From assembly GCA_965199945.1 (NCBI GenBank), contig OZ241354.1:1488001-1552000 (forward strand): 64,000 nucleotides of DNA, in the 5' to 3' direction. Shown one piece after another: positions 15,561 through 25,140 of the stretch (its first letter is position 1; every line of letters begins with the position of its first letter). Origin of the DNA: VXYL01 sp965199945. GTDB lineage: Bacteria > Pseudomonadota > Gammaproteobacteria > Pseudomonadales > Azotimanducaceae. The notes under the pieces are model-generated. The model ran no database searches and was not told where the DNA came from. It saw only the letters and a list, made by a program, of their open reading frames with translations. The position numbers and the translations under genes are program-made.

Positions 15561-17234
15561 CTACCTTATCCGACCAGCCGTCGTTGCGATCCCCTCCCCT
15601 TGGTGAAGTTCCACTGTCTGTCCGGCCTTGAAGTCGCCGAACAGTTCCGTTTCACCCTCTGGCCAGCGAACCGTCACGGCGGTTGCGCCGTCGGCGTCGC
15701 CGAGGCCGAAGTGGGGTCGGGGGTCGTTGGACGAAAGGTAGCTGGCGGCGGGTTGGACGTCGCGGTGAATCGAACGGCCGGCGACGCGCAGGGAGACGGT
15801 GGCGGCGTGGGCGTCGCGTCCGTGGCGCGTTCGGACACGGAAGCGCAGCCAGTTGCCGCGGTGCGGCGCTTGGTTCATGAGCAGGTAGGGTGGCGCGTCG
15901 CGGTTCACGACCAGCAAGTCCAGGCCGCCGTCGTTGTCGACGTCGCCGACGGCGAGGCCGCGGCTGGTGTGGACGAGCGGCGGGGCGACGCCGCCGGGCG
16001 GCGCCACGAGCTCGAACGGCCCGGCGGGGGTGCCGCGATGGAGCAAGTTGGGCTCGGCGAACAGGTCGCCTTCGCCAGCTTCCGCGTGGGCAACGCGGCC
16101 GTTCGCCTCGAAGAGATCCAGGCGGCCGTCGTTGTCGAAGTCCGCAAGCGCCACGCCGAACCGCGTGTGCTTGCGGCTTGCGCTCAAGCCGAAGGCCGCG
16201 GTGGCGTCCTCGAACCAGTTTCCTTGATTGAGGAACAGCGAGTTGGTCTGCCCTTCCAAGTTCACCACCAGCACGTCCGCATCGGCGTCGTCGTCAAGGT
16301 CGGCTGCCGCCACGCCCATGCCGGCCTTGGCTTGGCCGTATTCGTCCACGCCGCAGCCCCACTCGAGGGCCGACTCGACGAAGCGCAGGCCGCCTTGGTT
16401 CAGCCATAGCTGGTTCACCGTCATGTCGTTGGCGACGAAGACGTCCGTGTGGCCGTTGCCGTCGAAATCCGCGCCGACGACGCCGAAGCCGTTGCCGAAC
16501 TTGAGCTTCAGGCCGGCGTCGCGGCTGGCGTCCGTGAACGTGCCGTCGCCGTTGTTGCGAAAGAGCACGTCCGGCGCTGCCGCCTTGTAGTTCTGCGGCG
16601 GGCAGTAGGTGCGCACGCCGGCCATGTAGCACTCGAGTTCGGTTTCTTCGCTCCACTTGATGTAGTTGGCGAGGAAGATGTCCAAGTCGCCGTCGGCATC
16701 CAAATCGAGGAACGCGGCGGAAGCGCCCCATCCGGGCTCGTCCACCCCCGCGGCGGCGGCCACGTTCTCGAAGACGCCGCCGTCGTTGCGCAGCAGCACG
16801 TTGGGGCCGAGGTTCGTGACGTAGAGGTCAACGTCGCCGTCGTTGTCGTAGTCGCCGGCGGCGACTCCCATCCCGTAGCCGTCGCCGTCGGGCACATCCT
16901 GCCCCGGCTCGAAGTAGCCGTCTCCCGTGTTGATGTAGAGGCGATCCGAATGCGGCGACGTACCCGCGCCAAGAAGGCCGCTCTGCACCAGGTAGATGTC
17001 CAGGTCGCCGTCGCCGTCGAAGTCCGCCAGCGCCGCGCCGCTGCCGGTGATTTCGGGGATCCGAAAGCGGCCGTCGGCGCCGGACACGTGGCGGAAGTCG
17101 ATCCCCCGCTTGCCCGCTTCGTCCACGAACCAGGCCGGGCTTGCCGGCTCGGCGCATGCGTACAACGCACCCACAAGAACGAGGACGCACAGGCGACCAA
17201 GCAGGAGCGCGCTGGCTGCTCGGCTTGCGTTCAC
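15561..17234 (-). CDS. VCBS/FG-GAP repeat lipoprotein with ASPIC/UnbV domain (CRTAC1-like)
   Basis: A 557-residue exported protein: signal peptide with a lipobox-like ALYAC at about residue 27, then about seven FG-GAP/VCBS blades carrying calcium-type DxDxDGxxD motifs (ADFDGDGDLDIYLV, GDYDNDGDVDLYVTN, LDLDADGDLDIFLAN and others). A C-terminal ASPIC/UnbV domain (WLRFRVRTRHGRDAHAATVS, HFGLGDADGATAVTVRWP) follows. These form beta-propellers on the cell surface; the biochemical role is unclear. GTG 17234 overlaps the upstream TPR gene's stop (GTGA, 17231-17234), so the two are translationally coupled and probably act together, as TPR-UnbV pairs often do in marine bacteria. Confidence 0.85.
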   Translation of the reverse strand: MNASRAASALLLGRLCVLVLVGALYACAEPASPAWFVDEAGKRGIDFRHVSGADGRFRIPEITGSGAALADFDGDGDLDIYLVQSGLLGAGTSPHSDRLYINTGDGYFEPGQDVPDGDGYGMGVAAGDYDNDGDVDLYVTNLGPNVLLRNDGGVFENVAAAAGVDEPGWGASAAFLDLDADGDLDIFLANYIKWSEETELECYMAGVRTYCPPQNYKAAAPDVLFRNNGDGTFTDASRDAGLKLKFGNGFGVVGADFDGNGHTDVFVANDMTVNQLWLNQGGLRFVESALEWGCGVDEYGQAKAGMGVAAADLDDDADADVLVVNLEGQTNSLFLNQGNWFEDATAAFGLSASRKHTRFGVALADFDNDGRLDLFEANGRVAHAEAGEGDLFAEPNLLHRGTPAGPFELVAPPGGVAPPLVHTSRGLAVGDVDNDGGLDLLVVNRDAPPYLLMNQAPHRGNWLRFRVRTRHGRDAHAATVSLRVAGRSIHRDVQPAASYLSSNDPRPHFGLGDADGATAVTVRWPEGETELFGDFKAGQTVELHQGEGIATTAGRIR

Positions 17235-18631
17235 CCCGCGTTCCGTTCCAGCGCTTGCAGACGGCGCCGGGCGGAGGCGCGCTGCTCGGCATGGGTGCCG
17301 ATGCGGTCGGCCCAGTCGAGGGCGGCGCGCGCTTCGTCGATGCGCCCAGCTTCGGCAAGACAGCGGCCCAAGTGGACGTGCGCCATCGTGAACGCGGCGT
17401 CGAGCTGGGCGGCTTCGCGAAAACGCGCAATCGCCTGCGGCCAGCGCTTTGCTTGGCCGTCGAGCAGGCCGAGCCGATAGAGGACCTCCTTGGGCTCCCG
17501 GGCGCCCTTCTCCAGCGCCCGTTCGAGCAAGGCCATGCCCTCCTCGGGCTTGCCTTGCCGGGCCAGCAGCCAGCCAAGCTGCTCGAGGGCCCGCACGTTG
17601 TCCGGCGCCAGCGCAAGCACCCGTTCGAGTTCGCGACGGGCGCTCCCGATGTCGCCCTGTTGCTGATGCGCGTTGGCCAGCATCAGGTGCAGGCGCGTTT
17701 CGTTCGGGAACTTCTCGAGGGCGTCGCGCAATGCCAGCCGTGCCTCGGCGAGACGTCCCAACGCGGCATACGACCACACCAAGGTGTTGACGGCGGTCAC
17801 GTCGTCCGGCTGTTCTTCGACCAGCGCCTTGGCGATGGCCAACGCATCCTTCTGGCGCCCGGCTTGAATGAGGTTCTGCGCGTGCTTCAAGCGGTTGCTG
17901 TAGCCGGCGATGAGCGGCACGCGCCGCCCCAGCTTCGGGTCCAGCCACTGCATGGCTGGCGCGGACTGCCCCCTTGCCAGCGCGATGCGCGCGTCCTCCT
18001 CTCGGCCGAGGGCGCGATAGGCGCGGCCAAGCAGGCGGTCCAAGCGCGGGTCCGGCTGCTCGGCGTTGAACGGTTCCAAGAGCGCCACGGCGTCGTTGAA
18101 GCGCTCGGCGGCCAGCAGCAGGTGCGCCAAGCCAACGACGGCTGGCGCGCCGGCGCCAAGTTCCTCGGCGCGCTCGTAGGCGGCTTGCGCTTCTTGCGGA
18201 CGCTTGCGCTCGCGCAGCCACTCGCCGCGCCACAGCCATGCCGGAACGTAGCCGTCGTCGAGTGCGAGCGCCACGTCCAAGGATTGCAGCGCCGCATCGT
18301 AGTCCGTCGCGGCGCGCGCTAGCAGCAGTGCGCTGAAGTAGGGCCAGTCGAACTCTTCGGGCGCGAGCGTGGCGGCTTGTCCATAGACGACGATGGCGCG
18401 CTGCTGGAAGTCGTTGACGTCGTAGGCCATCGCCAACTCGCCGCGCTTCTCGCCGGAGTCGGCGTTCTGCTGCGCGGCATCGTGGAGCGTCTGCAGGGCG
18501 CTGCGGAGTTCCGCGTCGATGTCCTGGTCTGGAAGCGGCGGCAGCCGCATGGACGGGTCGGCGCAGGCGCCGAGCAGCGCCAGCGCCAGCGTGGAAACGA
18601 ACGTCGATGGACGCCAGCGGTGCTCGTTCAA
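17231..18631 (-). CDS. TPR-repeat lipoprotein
   Basis: A protein of about 466 residues with a lipoprotein signal (VSTLALALLGAC at about residues 10-21) followed by tandem tetratricopeptide repeats from about residue 65 to the end, e.g. YVPAWLWRGEWLRERKRPQE and NVRALEQLGWLLARQGKPEE. TPRs are protein-protein scaffolds. No ATG precedes the lipobox, so TTG 18631 (23 bases after the upstream stop) is the most plausible start; GTG 18676 is possible. It overlaps the UnbV gene by 4 bases, implying a joint envelope function. Confidence 0.8.
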   Translation of the reverse strand: MNEHRWRPSTFVSTLALALLGACADPSMRLPPLPDQDIDAELRSALQTLHDAAQQNADSGEKRGELAMAYDVNDFQQRAIVVYGQAATLAPEEFDWPYFSALLLARAATDYDAALQSLDVALALDDGYVPAWLWRGEWLRERKRPQEAQAAYERAEELGAGAPAVVGLAHLLLAAERFNDAVALLEPFNAEQPDPRLDRLLGRAYRALGREEDARIALARGQSAPAMQWLDPKLGRRVPLIAGYSNRLKHAQNLIQAGRQKDALAIAKALVEEQPDDVTAVNTLVWSYAALGRLAEARLALRDALEKFPNETRLHLMLANAHQQQGDIGSARRELERVLALAPDNVRALEQLGWLLARQGKPEEGMALLERALEKGAREPKEVLYRLGLLDGQAKRWPQAIARFREAAQLDAAFTMAHVHLGRCLAEAGRIDEARAALDWADRIGTHAEQRASARRRLQALERNAG

Positions 18632-18653
18632 GGGGCCAGTGGCCGCATCGAGG

Positions 18654-19382
18654 TCAGCGGGCCAGCATCTGCGCACACTTGCGTCGGTCGTCTGCGCGGA
18701 TGTCTTCGCTCTCGCAGTGAATGCGGAAGGCGCGGATCTGCGTTCGCGATTCTCCCGTGATGCGCCACCGGCGGCTGCCGCGGAAGAATCGCGACGACAC
18801 CTTGGCCACTTCTACGCGCTCCCCGCCTTCGAGACGCGCGTGGGCGGCGCTGTCGCTCTCGAAGAGGTAATTGCCGTCGACGGCGATCAGCTGGCGATCC
18901 AGAATCGACTGGTAGATGCGGCTGACCGTGCCGCTCCACTCGTCCGGCGGTTCCGGCGACGGTACGCTCTGCGCGCGCGGGGCGTCTGGCGGTCTTGGCT
19001 CGTCTCGGCCCGGCGCGTCCTCTCGTATCGGCGCTTCGTGCCGGACTTCGGGCTTGGCTGGCACGACCTGCTGCTCGTGAAGGATGGGCGGGTCTTCCTG
19101 GACCGGCGGTTCGTCGCGGGCCGGCCGTTCTTCGGAACCCGATGCAGGCTCCGCTTCCGGTTGCTGCGCGGCGTCGATGCAGGCGCGACGGACTTGCTCG
19201 TCGTCCACCCGCAAGCAGCTTAGGACCTTCAAGCACTGCGCCCGACGCGATTCGGGCACTTGGTCACAACCCGCTTCTTCGCCGCTGGCGGCGGCGCATC
19301 CGAGAATCAGGCCGCCGATGAACCAAGCAACCCGGCATCCGCGTTGCGGATGCCGGGCGTTGGAGACTGCCGGCGGGCGCAC
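18654..19382 (-). CDS. Exported protein of unknown function, Pro/Glu-rich linker
   Basis: I do not recognise a family. The frame encodes a hydrophobic segment (VAWFIGGLILGCAAASGE), four Cys in a short region (GCDQVPESRRAQCLKVLSCL...RRACID), and a long Pro/Glu/Arg-rich linker. A compact C-terminal domain of about 100 residues contains VSRIYQSILDRQLIAVDGNY and ends KCAQMLAR. The start is uncertain: no ATG precedes the hydrophobic segment, and GTG 19382 would place the strong hairpin at 19331-19357 inside the coding region. It lies upstream of the TPR-UnbV pair on the same strand. Confidence 0.5.
   Translation of the reverse strand: MRPPAVSNARHPQRGCRVAWFIGGLILGCAAASGEEAGCDQVPESRRAQCLKVLSCLRVDDEQVRRACIDAAQQPEAEPASGSEERPARDEPPVQEDPPILHEQQVVPAKPEVRHEAPIREDAPGRDEPRPPDAPRAQSVPSPEPPDEWSGTVSRIYQSILDRQLIAVDGNYLFESDSAAHARLEGGERVEVAKVSSRFFRGSRRWRITGESRTQIRAFRIHCESEDIRADDRRKCAQMLAR
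19331..19357 (-). terminator. Perfect 12-bp hairpin after the large TonB receptor gene
   Basis: CCCGGCATCCGC and its exact complement flank a 3-base loop. On the minus strand it lies 64 bases past the receptor stop and is followed by a T-rich but interrupted tail (TTGCTTGGTTC). It is probably a transcription terminator or mRNA-stabilising structure. Its position makes a GTG 19382 start for the next gene doubtful. Confidence 0.55.
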
Positions 19383-19421
19383 CGGCAGCGTCGCCGATGT
19401 CGGTGGCGCGATCGGCAGCGC

Positions 19422-22400
19422 CTAGAAGCCCACCGTCATGCGCACGAACAGCTGCCGCCCCATGATGCTGTCGAGGTAGCTCTCGTAGCCGACGCCGGAG
19501 GGGAACGCCTTCGGCTCGGCATTGAAGATGTTGCGCATGGCCACGTTGCCCGCCACGTACCCGAAGCCCATGAAGTCCGGGCGGCGGTAGGTGTAGCTCA
19601 GGTCCCAGTATGCGCGCGCCGCGATCTTGCAGTAGGGATTGCGGTCCTGGTCGGTGCAGGCGTCGGCCTCCGTCCACGTGGTGGTGTCCATGCCGTGGTC
19701 GTGCGACAGATACGGATTGCCGGCCGAATGCGGTGCGCCGTAGCGAGAGACGATCTCGTCCCAGGACGCGATGACATCGCTGATGCCTTGGTGCCAGCGC
19801 ACGCCGAAATGCACCGTGTGCTCGTCCCGGAACCAGCGCAACGAGGCGTTGGCGCGCCACTTGGGCGTCGGCGGCAGCGGCGAGAACAGCGCGTTGTAGG
19901 GGCGCCAGAACGCCGCGCTGTTGCGGTTGCCGAGGCCGTCGACGCGGATGCCGGCGAATGGGTGGCCGCTCGTCGTCGCGTAGCGCTGCAGGCTCATCTC
20001 CAAGATCTGCGTGGCCGAGATGCGGAACTCGAAGTTGCCGTAGTCGCGGTCGAGGTCGAGCAGCGGCAGGTCGGCGGCATCGAAGCGGTAGCGCAGGTTG
20101 TAGACCACCGAACGCACCGTTGCCTCGCCTTGATTGAGCCAGCCTTCGTCCACGCCCACCAAACGGCCGCTGGCGTTGCGCACGATGTTCGCGCCGCCGA
20201 GCCCCGCTTCCTGATCGGAAATCCATGCATTCGCCGCCGAAGCCCGGCATTGCAGCTCGCTGGCCGACGTCTGCGCTAGGAACTCCACCACCGACAGGTT
20301 GGCTTCGTCCACGTTGTCGTAGTCGAGCAGCGTACCCGGGCATTGCTCGGCCGCGTACTGCTCGAACGGCCCGGCGTTCTGGCCGAGGATCACCCCAGCG
20401 CCCATGCGTTCGACGCGGCCGTTGAAGACCACGTTCGTGTAGTCGGCGTCGAAGACGAAGTCGCCGTCCATCAGCAGCAGCGAGAAACCGGCGTTCCACA
20501 AGTCGGACACTTCGGCATCAAGGCCCCGATTGGAGGCGTTTTCTCGAACCGCGACGCCGGGGATGCCCCCGCTCTGGCCGAGACTGCCCACGCACATCGC
20601 CAGCTCCGGCATGGCGTCGCAGATGTAGTCCGACTGCGTACTGTAGACGACGTCGCCCGGCGCCGAGGCGAACAGCTGGTAGCTGCCTGGCGGCACGAAG
20701 CCTTCGGTGATGCTGCCGCGCAGCGCCAGCCAGTCCACGGGACTGTAGCGAATCGCCAGCTTGGGCGTGGTCACCTCGAATCCGGCCGACTGCCCGGCGG
20801 AGGCGAAGGAAGCGTTGATGTCGAACTCGGTGAACCGCACCGCCGCCTGGACCTCCATTTGGCCAAAGCGGTCACTGGAAATCGGCTGCAGGCGAACTTC
20901 CGCGAAGGCGGCGCGGACTTCTTCGGAGGAACCTTGGAAGTCCACCCGGTCCGACGAAATCCCAGCCGCGCCAAGCTGGTCCGGCCGGAACTCCTCGTCT
21001 TCGGTGCGCAGGTGGACGCCGATGGCAATGCCGACGGGCGTCTGGTTGTACCAGAGGTCGAACAGCTGGCTGTTGGAGACGCTCAGATCGAGGATGTTCA
21101 TGCCCACGTCGCGCTGCACGTGGCGCGGGCTCAGGCCGGCATTGCGGGTTTCGGTGGAAGTGTTCCAAGCCGGATCGTCCTTGCTGCGCCAGGACTGGTG
21201 CTGCGCCGGCAGGATCAGCCCCGTGTCGGGATCTTGGGAGAGCCATGCCGTGGCGAACGGGTTCCAGCAGGAATCGCCGTTCGGCCCGCCTTGGCAGCGC
21301 AGGCTGGATACCGTCAAGGGCCAGGCGGGATCCAGCGAAACCCACTCGCGGCGGCTCTTGTTCCAGATCCAGTCCACGTCTACCAGCCATTCGGTGTTCG
21401 GAATGTTCACCGTGGTGCCGAGGCGCAAGCGCAGGTTCTCGGACAGGCGCCGGTCGTTCAAGGACATGTCCGGGTTCAGCCACGGATAGGATTCGTGGAC
21501 GTAGGGCTGCTTCGGAAAGGCGCCGATGTAGCCGTGGATGCCGACGCCGCTGTCGCCCATCAGCACGTCGTCGAACAGCCGAATGCCGCCGCTGGTGAAG
21601 GTGTCCAGCACGCCGTCGCCGTCGCTGTCCACGCCGTCCATGTCCGGGTCGAAGCGGTCCGGCACGCCGTCGCCGTCCATGTCTTCGGTCATGGAGAGCA
21701 GCACTACGCGATGCAGCGGATTGAGCTGCCCGGTGCGGTCCGCGAGTTCGCCATCGTCCGCGATGCCGTCGCCGTTGAAGTCGCGGTCCGGCAGGCCGTC
21801 GCCGTTGCGGTCCTGGGCGAAGATCAGCCACTCGCCCGGCTCCTGCAGGTAGTCGTAACGGCCGTCGCCGTCCACATCCTGCCAATCCAGCGTGCCGTGG
21901 GACACGAGGACCGGGCCGGTAAGGACGTATCCCCATTCTTCCGCTGCTTCCGTGTCGCGCTGGTCGCGGATGTGCCCAGGCACGTAGTCGGCGCAGGCGC
22001 TGATGCTCGCCGCCACCTGCTCCACGTCGCAGACATTGGAATCGTCCGCGTAGGCGCGGAACGGGTTTCCGGGCAGGCTGCCGATGGCGATGGGCTGGGT
22101 GTGGTCGTAGCGCCGCACGCCGGTCGGCCACTCGTCGATGGAGGGGGCGAAGGTGCGGGTGGAGTAGTCCAGCCGCGAGAACACCGCCTCGCCGCGCACG
22201 GTCACGTAGTCGTTGAACTCGTGCTCGAAGTAGGCCATGCCCTGCTCCTGGTCGCGCTCCTCGCGGATGTCGGTGATGTCCGTGATGGTGTAGCGACAGT
22301 CGCTGCCGAACGCCTGGTTGGTTTCCGTGCCCCGGGAGCGCGTCTCCTGCCCGCGCCAAGTGCCGGTGGAGAAGCCGTTCAGGAAGTTGCCGTCGTGGAC

Positions 22401-23660
22401 GGTGTCGTTCTGGCCGAGGGTGTTCGTCGTATACGGCTCGCGCAGCGACGCCGGGTCCGGCGCAATGCCGAGGCTGTTGTGGCCGGCGCCGAAGTCGTTG
22501 TTGCAGCCCGGATCCTCCAGGTGCAGCGTGCGGAAAGCGCCAGTGTTGTCGGTGTAGTCGCGCGGATACTGCGGGTAGCGCCAGCTGGAGGACCACGGGT
22601 CGGCGTAGGGCACCAGCGCGCCGCTCTTGTCGAGGCGGCTCGGCCGATTCTCTTCGTTGAGCAGGTTGATGTTGTTGTAGACCTCGTGGATGTCCGCGCC
22701 CAGGGCGGTCGAGTGCTGGGCGTTGGCTTCGTACCAGAAGGGGTTGGTCTCGGCCGGCAGGTACAGTTCGCCGTTCTCGTTGCGCAGAGGAACGCGCCAG
22801 TCGCCCGGCAGGCCGTTGCCGCGCTCGCCGTAGGTGGGCAGCAGCTGGCCGGTCCAGCCGGCCGAGTTGACGATGTAGTCTGGCCTGGCAGTGAACGGCA
22901 TGCGGTCCGCATCGCGGATTTCCAAGGCGAAGATGGCGCTTGTGCGGTCGCCCTGGGCGCCAGCCAGGAGGCCGAGGGCGCGATAGGGTGCGCCGTCTTC
23001 CAGCGCTTGCTGGAACTCGTAGTTGACCATCAGGCCGTCGAAGTTCTTGCGCGGAATGATGTTGACGACGCCGGAGACGGCCTCGGCGCCGTACAGGGCG
23101 GATGCGCCGTCGAGAATGTTGTCGATGCGCTGCACGGCGATGTTCGGATACAGGTTCGTCAAGTCGGCGCCGGTGCGGCGGGTGTCCGGCCCGTAGCCGT
23201 TGACGTTGGTGGGCACGCGGTGGCCGTCCATCAGCGTCATCGTGGCGCGGGTGCCGACGCCGCGCAGGTTGGCGTAGGTCTCGCCGCCCTGCGGCCCGTC
23301 TGGCCGGTTCACGCTCTGGTTCCAGCCCTCGCCGGTGCCTTGGCCGTCGGCGCCGCCGATCTCCGAGGTGTTGGTGTTGGCGTTGACGCCGATCTGGTAG
23401 GTCTGGTCGAAGATCACGTCGCCCAGGTCGGGCGTGCCGGCCAGTTCCATGTCGATCTCGCCGATCACGTCCATCGGCGAGGGAAGGTCGAAGTTGGTGC
23501 GCCGGATGTGCGATCCGGTGACGATCATCTCCTCGACGGAGCGGTCCTCGCCTTCTTCGTCCTCGTCGTCTTCGTCATCCGCCTCCGCCGCCAGCACAGC
23601 GACCGAAAGCAAGACCGCCACAGCGGAAAGCGAAGCCCGCAAGCAGTGTCGAAACCACAT
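19422..23660 (-). CDS. Very large TonB-dependent receptor with internal calcium-type DxDGDG repeats
   Basis: A 1412-residue outer-membrane receptor, far longer than the usual 700-1000. It has a signal peptide (1-25), an acidic Asp/Glu run (28-40), and a TonB plug starting EEMIVTGSHIRRTNFDLPSP with LRGVGTRATMTLMDGHRVP and NILDGASALYGAEAVSGVVN. The barrel ends in RMTVGF. At about residues 590-690 the sequence switches to thrombospondin-type-3/EF-hand-like repeats (VDGDGRYD, DRNGDGLPDRDFNGDGIADD, MDGDGVPDRFDPDMDGVDSD), likely a calcium-binding extracellular insertion. The substrate is unknown; SHIRR-type receptors often take peptides or glycans. A ribosome-binding site (AGAGGGG) precedes ATG 23660. 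Confidence 0.88.
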   Translation of the reverse strand: MWFRHCLRASLSAVAVLLSVAVLAAEADDEDDEDEEGEDRSVEEMIVTGSHIRRTNFDLPSPMDVIGEIDMELAGTPDLGDVIFDQTYQIGVNANTNTSEIGGADGQGTGEGWNQSVNRPDGPQGGETYANLRGVGTRATMTLMDGHRVPTNVNGYGPDTRRTGADLTNLYPNIAVQRIDNILDGASALYGAEAVSGVVNIIPRKNFDGLMVNYEFQQALEDGAPYRALGLLAGAQGDRTSAIFALEIRDADRMPFTARPDYIVNSAGWTGQLLPTYGERGNGLPGDWRVPLRNENGELYLPAETNPFWYEANAQHSTALGADIHEVYNNINLLNEENRPSRLDKSGALVPYADPWSSSWRYPQYPRDYTDNTGAFRTLHLEDPGCNNDFGAGHNSLGIAPDPASLREPYTTNTLGQNDTVHDGNFLNGFSTGTWRGQETRSRGTETNQAFGSDCRYTITDITDIREERDQEQGMAYFEHEFNDYVTVRGEAVFSRLDYSTRTFAPSIDEWPTGVRRYDHTQPIAIGSLPGNPFRAYADDSNVCDVEQVAASISACADYVPGHIRDQRDTEAAEEWGYVLTGPVLVSHGTLDWQDVDGDGRYDYLQEPGEWLIFAQDRNGDGLPDRDFNGDGIADDGELADRTGQLNPLHRVVLLSMTEDMDGDGVPDRFDPDMDGVDSDGDGVLDTFTSGGIRLFDDVLMGDSGVGIHGYIGAFPKQPYVHESYPWLNPDMSLNDRRLSENLRLRLGTTVNIPNTEWLVDVDWIWNKSRREWVSLDPAWPLTVSSLRCQGGPNGDSCWNPFATAWLSQDPDTGLILPAQHQSWRSKDDPAWNTSTETRNAGLSPRHVQRDVGMNILDLSVSNSQLFDLWYNQTPVGIAIGVHLRTEDEEFRPDQLGAAGISSDRVDFQGSSEEVRAAFAEVRLQPISSDRFGQMEVQAAVRFTEFDINASFASAGQSAGFEVTTPKLAIRYSPVDWLALRGSITEGFVPPGSYQLFASAPGDVVYSTQSDYICDAMPELAMCVGSLGQSGGIPGVAVRENASNRGLDAEVSDLWNAGFSLLLMDGDFVFDADYTNVVFNGRVERMGAGVILGQNAGPFEQYAAEQCPGTLLDYDNVDEANLSVVEFLAQTSASELQCRASAANAWISDQEAGLGGANIVRNASGRLVGVDEGWLNQGEATVRSVVYNLRYRFDAADLPLLDLDRDYGNFEFRISATQILEMSLQRYATTSGHPFAGIRVDGLGNRNSAAFWRPYNALFSPLPPTPKWRANASLRWFRDEHTVHFGVRWHQGISDVIASWDEIVSRYGAPHSAGNPYLSHDHGMDTTTWTEADACTDQDRNPYCKIAARAYWDLSYTYRRPDFMGFGYVAGNVAMRNIFNAEPKAFPSGVGYESYLDSIMGRQLFVRMTVGF

Positions 23661-24027
23661 GGCATCCCCTCTTGTTGCCGTCGAAAGGCATCTTCAAGGC
23701 ACCGCACCTTCCATTAGCGGCAAGCCGAAGTCAAGCGTTTCTCGACGTGCAGGCACCCAGCGGAGTGGTCGCCAACCAGCAGCCGGCAGCCTGACAGGGA
23801 GTTGAAGTGATCGCCAACCGGCACGAGTGCAAGCGCTCGGTTCCAGCCAGGCCCGGCCGCAGTCCGGCGCGGCGCTACTTTCGGCGCAACCTTGCCGCCG
23901 GCAGACGCAGGCCCGTACCCGCCCGTCGGGGCGATGTCTGCAATCCTTGTGCGACTTTCGCCCGGCGCGGCATCGCCGCCGAACGGAAGGCGCACAGTCG
24001 GCGCGATCAAGCCCAGAAGCGCCCTCC
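23661..24027. other. Intergenic region between divergent TonB receptor and Rpn-family genes
   Basis: These 367 bases carry the promoters of both genes. Positions 23934-23960 (ATGTCTGCAATCCTTGTGCG and onward) are nearly identical to the sequence upstream of the Rpn fragment at the left edge (225 downward on the minus strand). There it is in frame with the gene; here it is one base out of frame. No RNA gene or other clear element was seen. Confidence 0.5.
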
Positions 24028-25140
24028 ATGCTGCAGCCCAGCGACCCGCCCTACAAGGTGCTGTTCCAGGACCCGGGCCTCTTCGAGGAGGCCGTGCGCC
24101 TGGTCGCCCCCCAACTCGCCGACGAGCTCGACTTCGAGACCGCCACCTCCCTCGACAAGGAACACCTCACCGCGCTCGACCGCGTCCGCGTGCAGGACAA
24201 GCTCCGCCGCGTCGAGTTCAAGAAGGGCGCGCTCCCGACCGGCCGCCGGCGCTACCTTCTGGTGCTGCTTGAATTCCAGGCCGGCCACGACGCTGACATG
24301 GCGTGGCGAATGCGCGACTACCTCCACCAGGTGGAGTCCGCCCTGCGCGAGAGCGGGACGGTTCGCGCCGAGGGCGGCGTGCCGCCCATGCTCTCCATGG
24401 TCGTCCACAACGGCGACCGGCCGTGGCGGGCCGCGACGGAGTGCGCCGCGCCGCTGACCGGCGACGGAGCGACGCTGGCGGTGCGAACGTATGCTACGGT
24501 GGACTTGCAGGTGCTGGCGCTGGGGCCTGACAGCGAGGGCCGGCGGCTGGCGCCGGGCAGCCGTCTGGCGACGCTGGCGGAGCTGGAGTCGGCGCCGGCG
24601 GAGTCTCTGCCGAAACTGCTGCTGGCGGCGTTCCGGCGCCACGACGGCCTGGGGTCGGCGATGCTGCGGCGCGGGTTGCACCTGCGCGTGAAGGCCGCGC
24701 TTGCCCGCCACGGCCGGGCCGAAGGACTGTCGCCGCTGGAAGAATGGGAGCGGATGCTCGCGGCAAGAAGAGGAGAAGACATGACGGCGATGTTGGACGC
24801 GACGCTGGCGCGTTGGGAAGAATCGAAGGTGGCCGAGGGCAGGAGGCGCGGCTTGGCCGAAGGCGTGGAGCGCGGCCTGGCCGAAGGCGTGGAGCGGGGC
24901 CGGGCCGAGGGCGCAGCGCACGGTCTGGCACAAGGGCGCGTCGCCTTGCTTCGCCGTCAGGTGGAGTGGCGGTTCGGCGCCGACGTTGCCGGTCAGGCGT
25001 CGTCGCTCTTGGCCGAAGTAACGGACGTTGCGCGTTTGGACGAGGCAGGCAAGTGGCTGCTCGAGTGCGACACGGGCGAGGCGCTGCTGGCGCGGCTTCG
25101 GGCAGGCGGACGCCGGGCGGGCAACGGCGCTTCCGGCTGA
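24028..25140 (+). CDS. Rpn-family recombination-promoting nuclease/putative transposase
   Basis: A 370-residue protein. The N-terminal half (1-170) is a PD-(D/E)XK nuclease-like domain: FETATSLDKEHL, the core strand LVLLEFQAGHDADMAWRMRD with the ExQ motif, and the following YLHQVE helix. The C-terminal half contains a charged repeat region (GRRRGLAEGVERGLAEGVER...) and a short domain ending LLECDTGEALLARL, as in Rpn/YhgA-like proteins. These enzymes promote RecA-independent recombination and often occur in many copies. ATG 24028 aligns with the paralogue at the left edge. A conserved upstream stretch beginning at ATG 23934, one base out of frame, raises the possibility of a longer ancestral start. 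Confidence 0.8.
   Translation: MLQPSDPPYKVLFQDPGLFEEAVRLVAPQLADELDFETATSLDKEHLTALDRVRVQDKLRRVEFKKGALPTGRRRYLLVLLEFQAGHDADMAWRMRDYLHQVESALRESGTVRAEGGVPPMLSMVVHNGDRPWRAATECAAPLTGDGATLAVRTYATVDLQVLALGPDSEGRRLAPGSRLATLAELESAPAESLPKLLLAAFRRHDGLGSAMLRRGLHLRVKAALARHGRAEGLSPLEEWERMLAARRGEDMTAMLDATLARWEESKVAEGRRRGLAEGVERGLAEGVERGRAEGAAHGLAQGRVALLRRQVEWRFGADVAGQASSLLAEVTDVARLDEAGKWLLECDTGEALLARLRAGGRRAGNGASG

Noticed and set aside
15561..18239. An 892-codon extension of the UnbV protein
   Set aside because: The upstream part is an out-of-frame reading of the TPR gene; the GTG at 17234 with a lipoprotein signal is the true start.
20343..23717. A 1124-codon open frame on the plus strand
   Set aside because: It is exactly antisense to the 1412-residue TonB receptor, and its Val/Ala/Arg/His-rich product has no domain character; high GC keeps antisense frames open.
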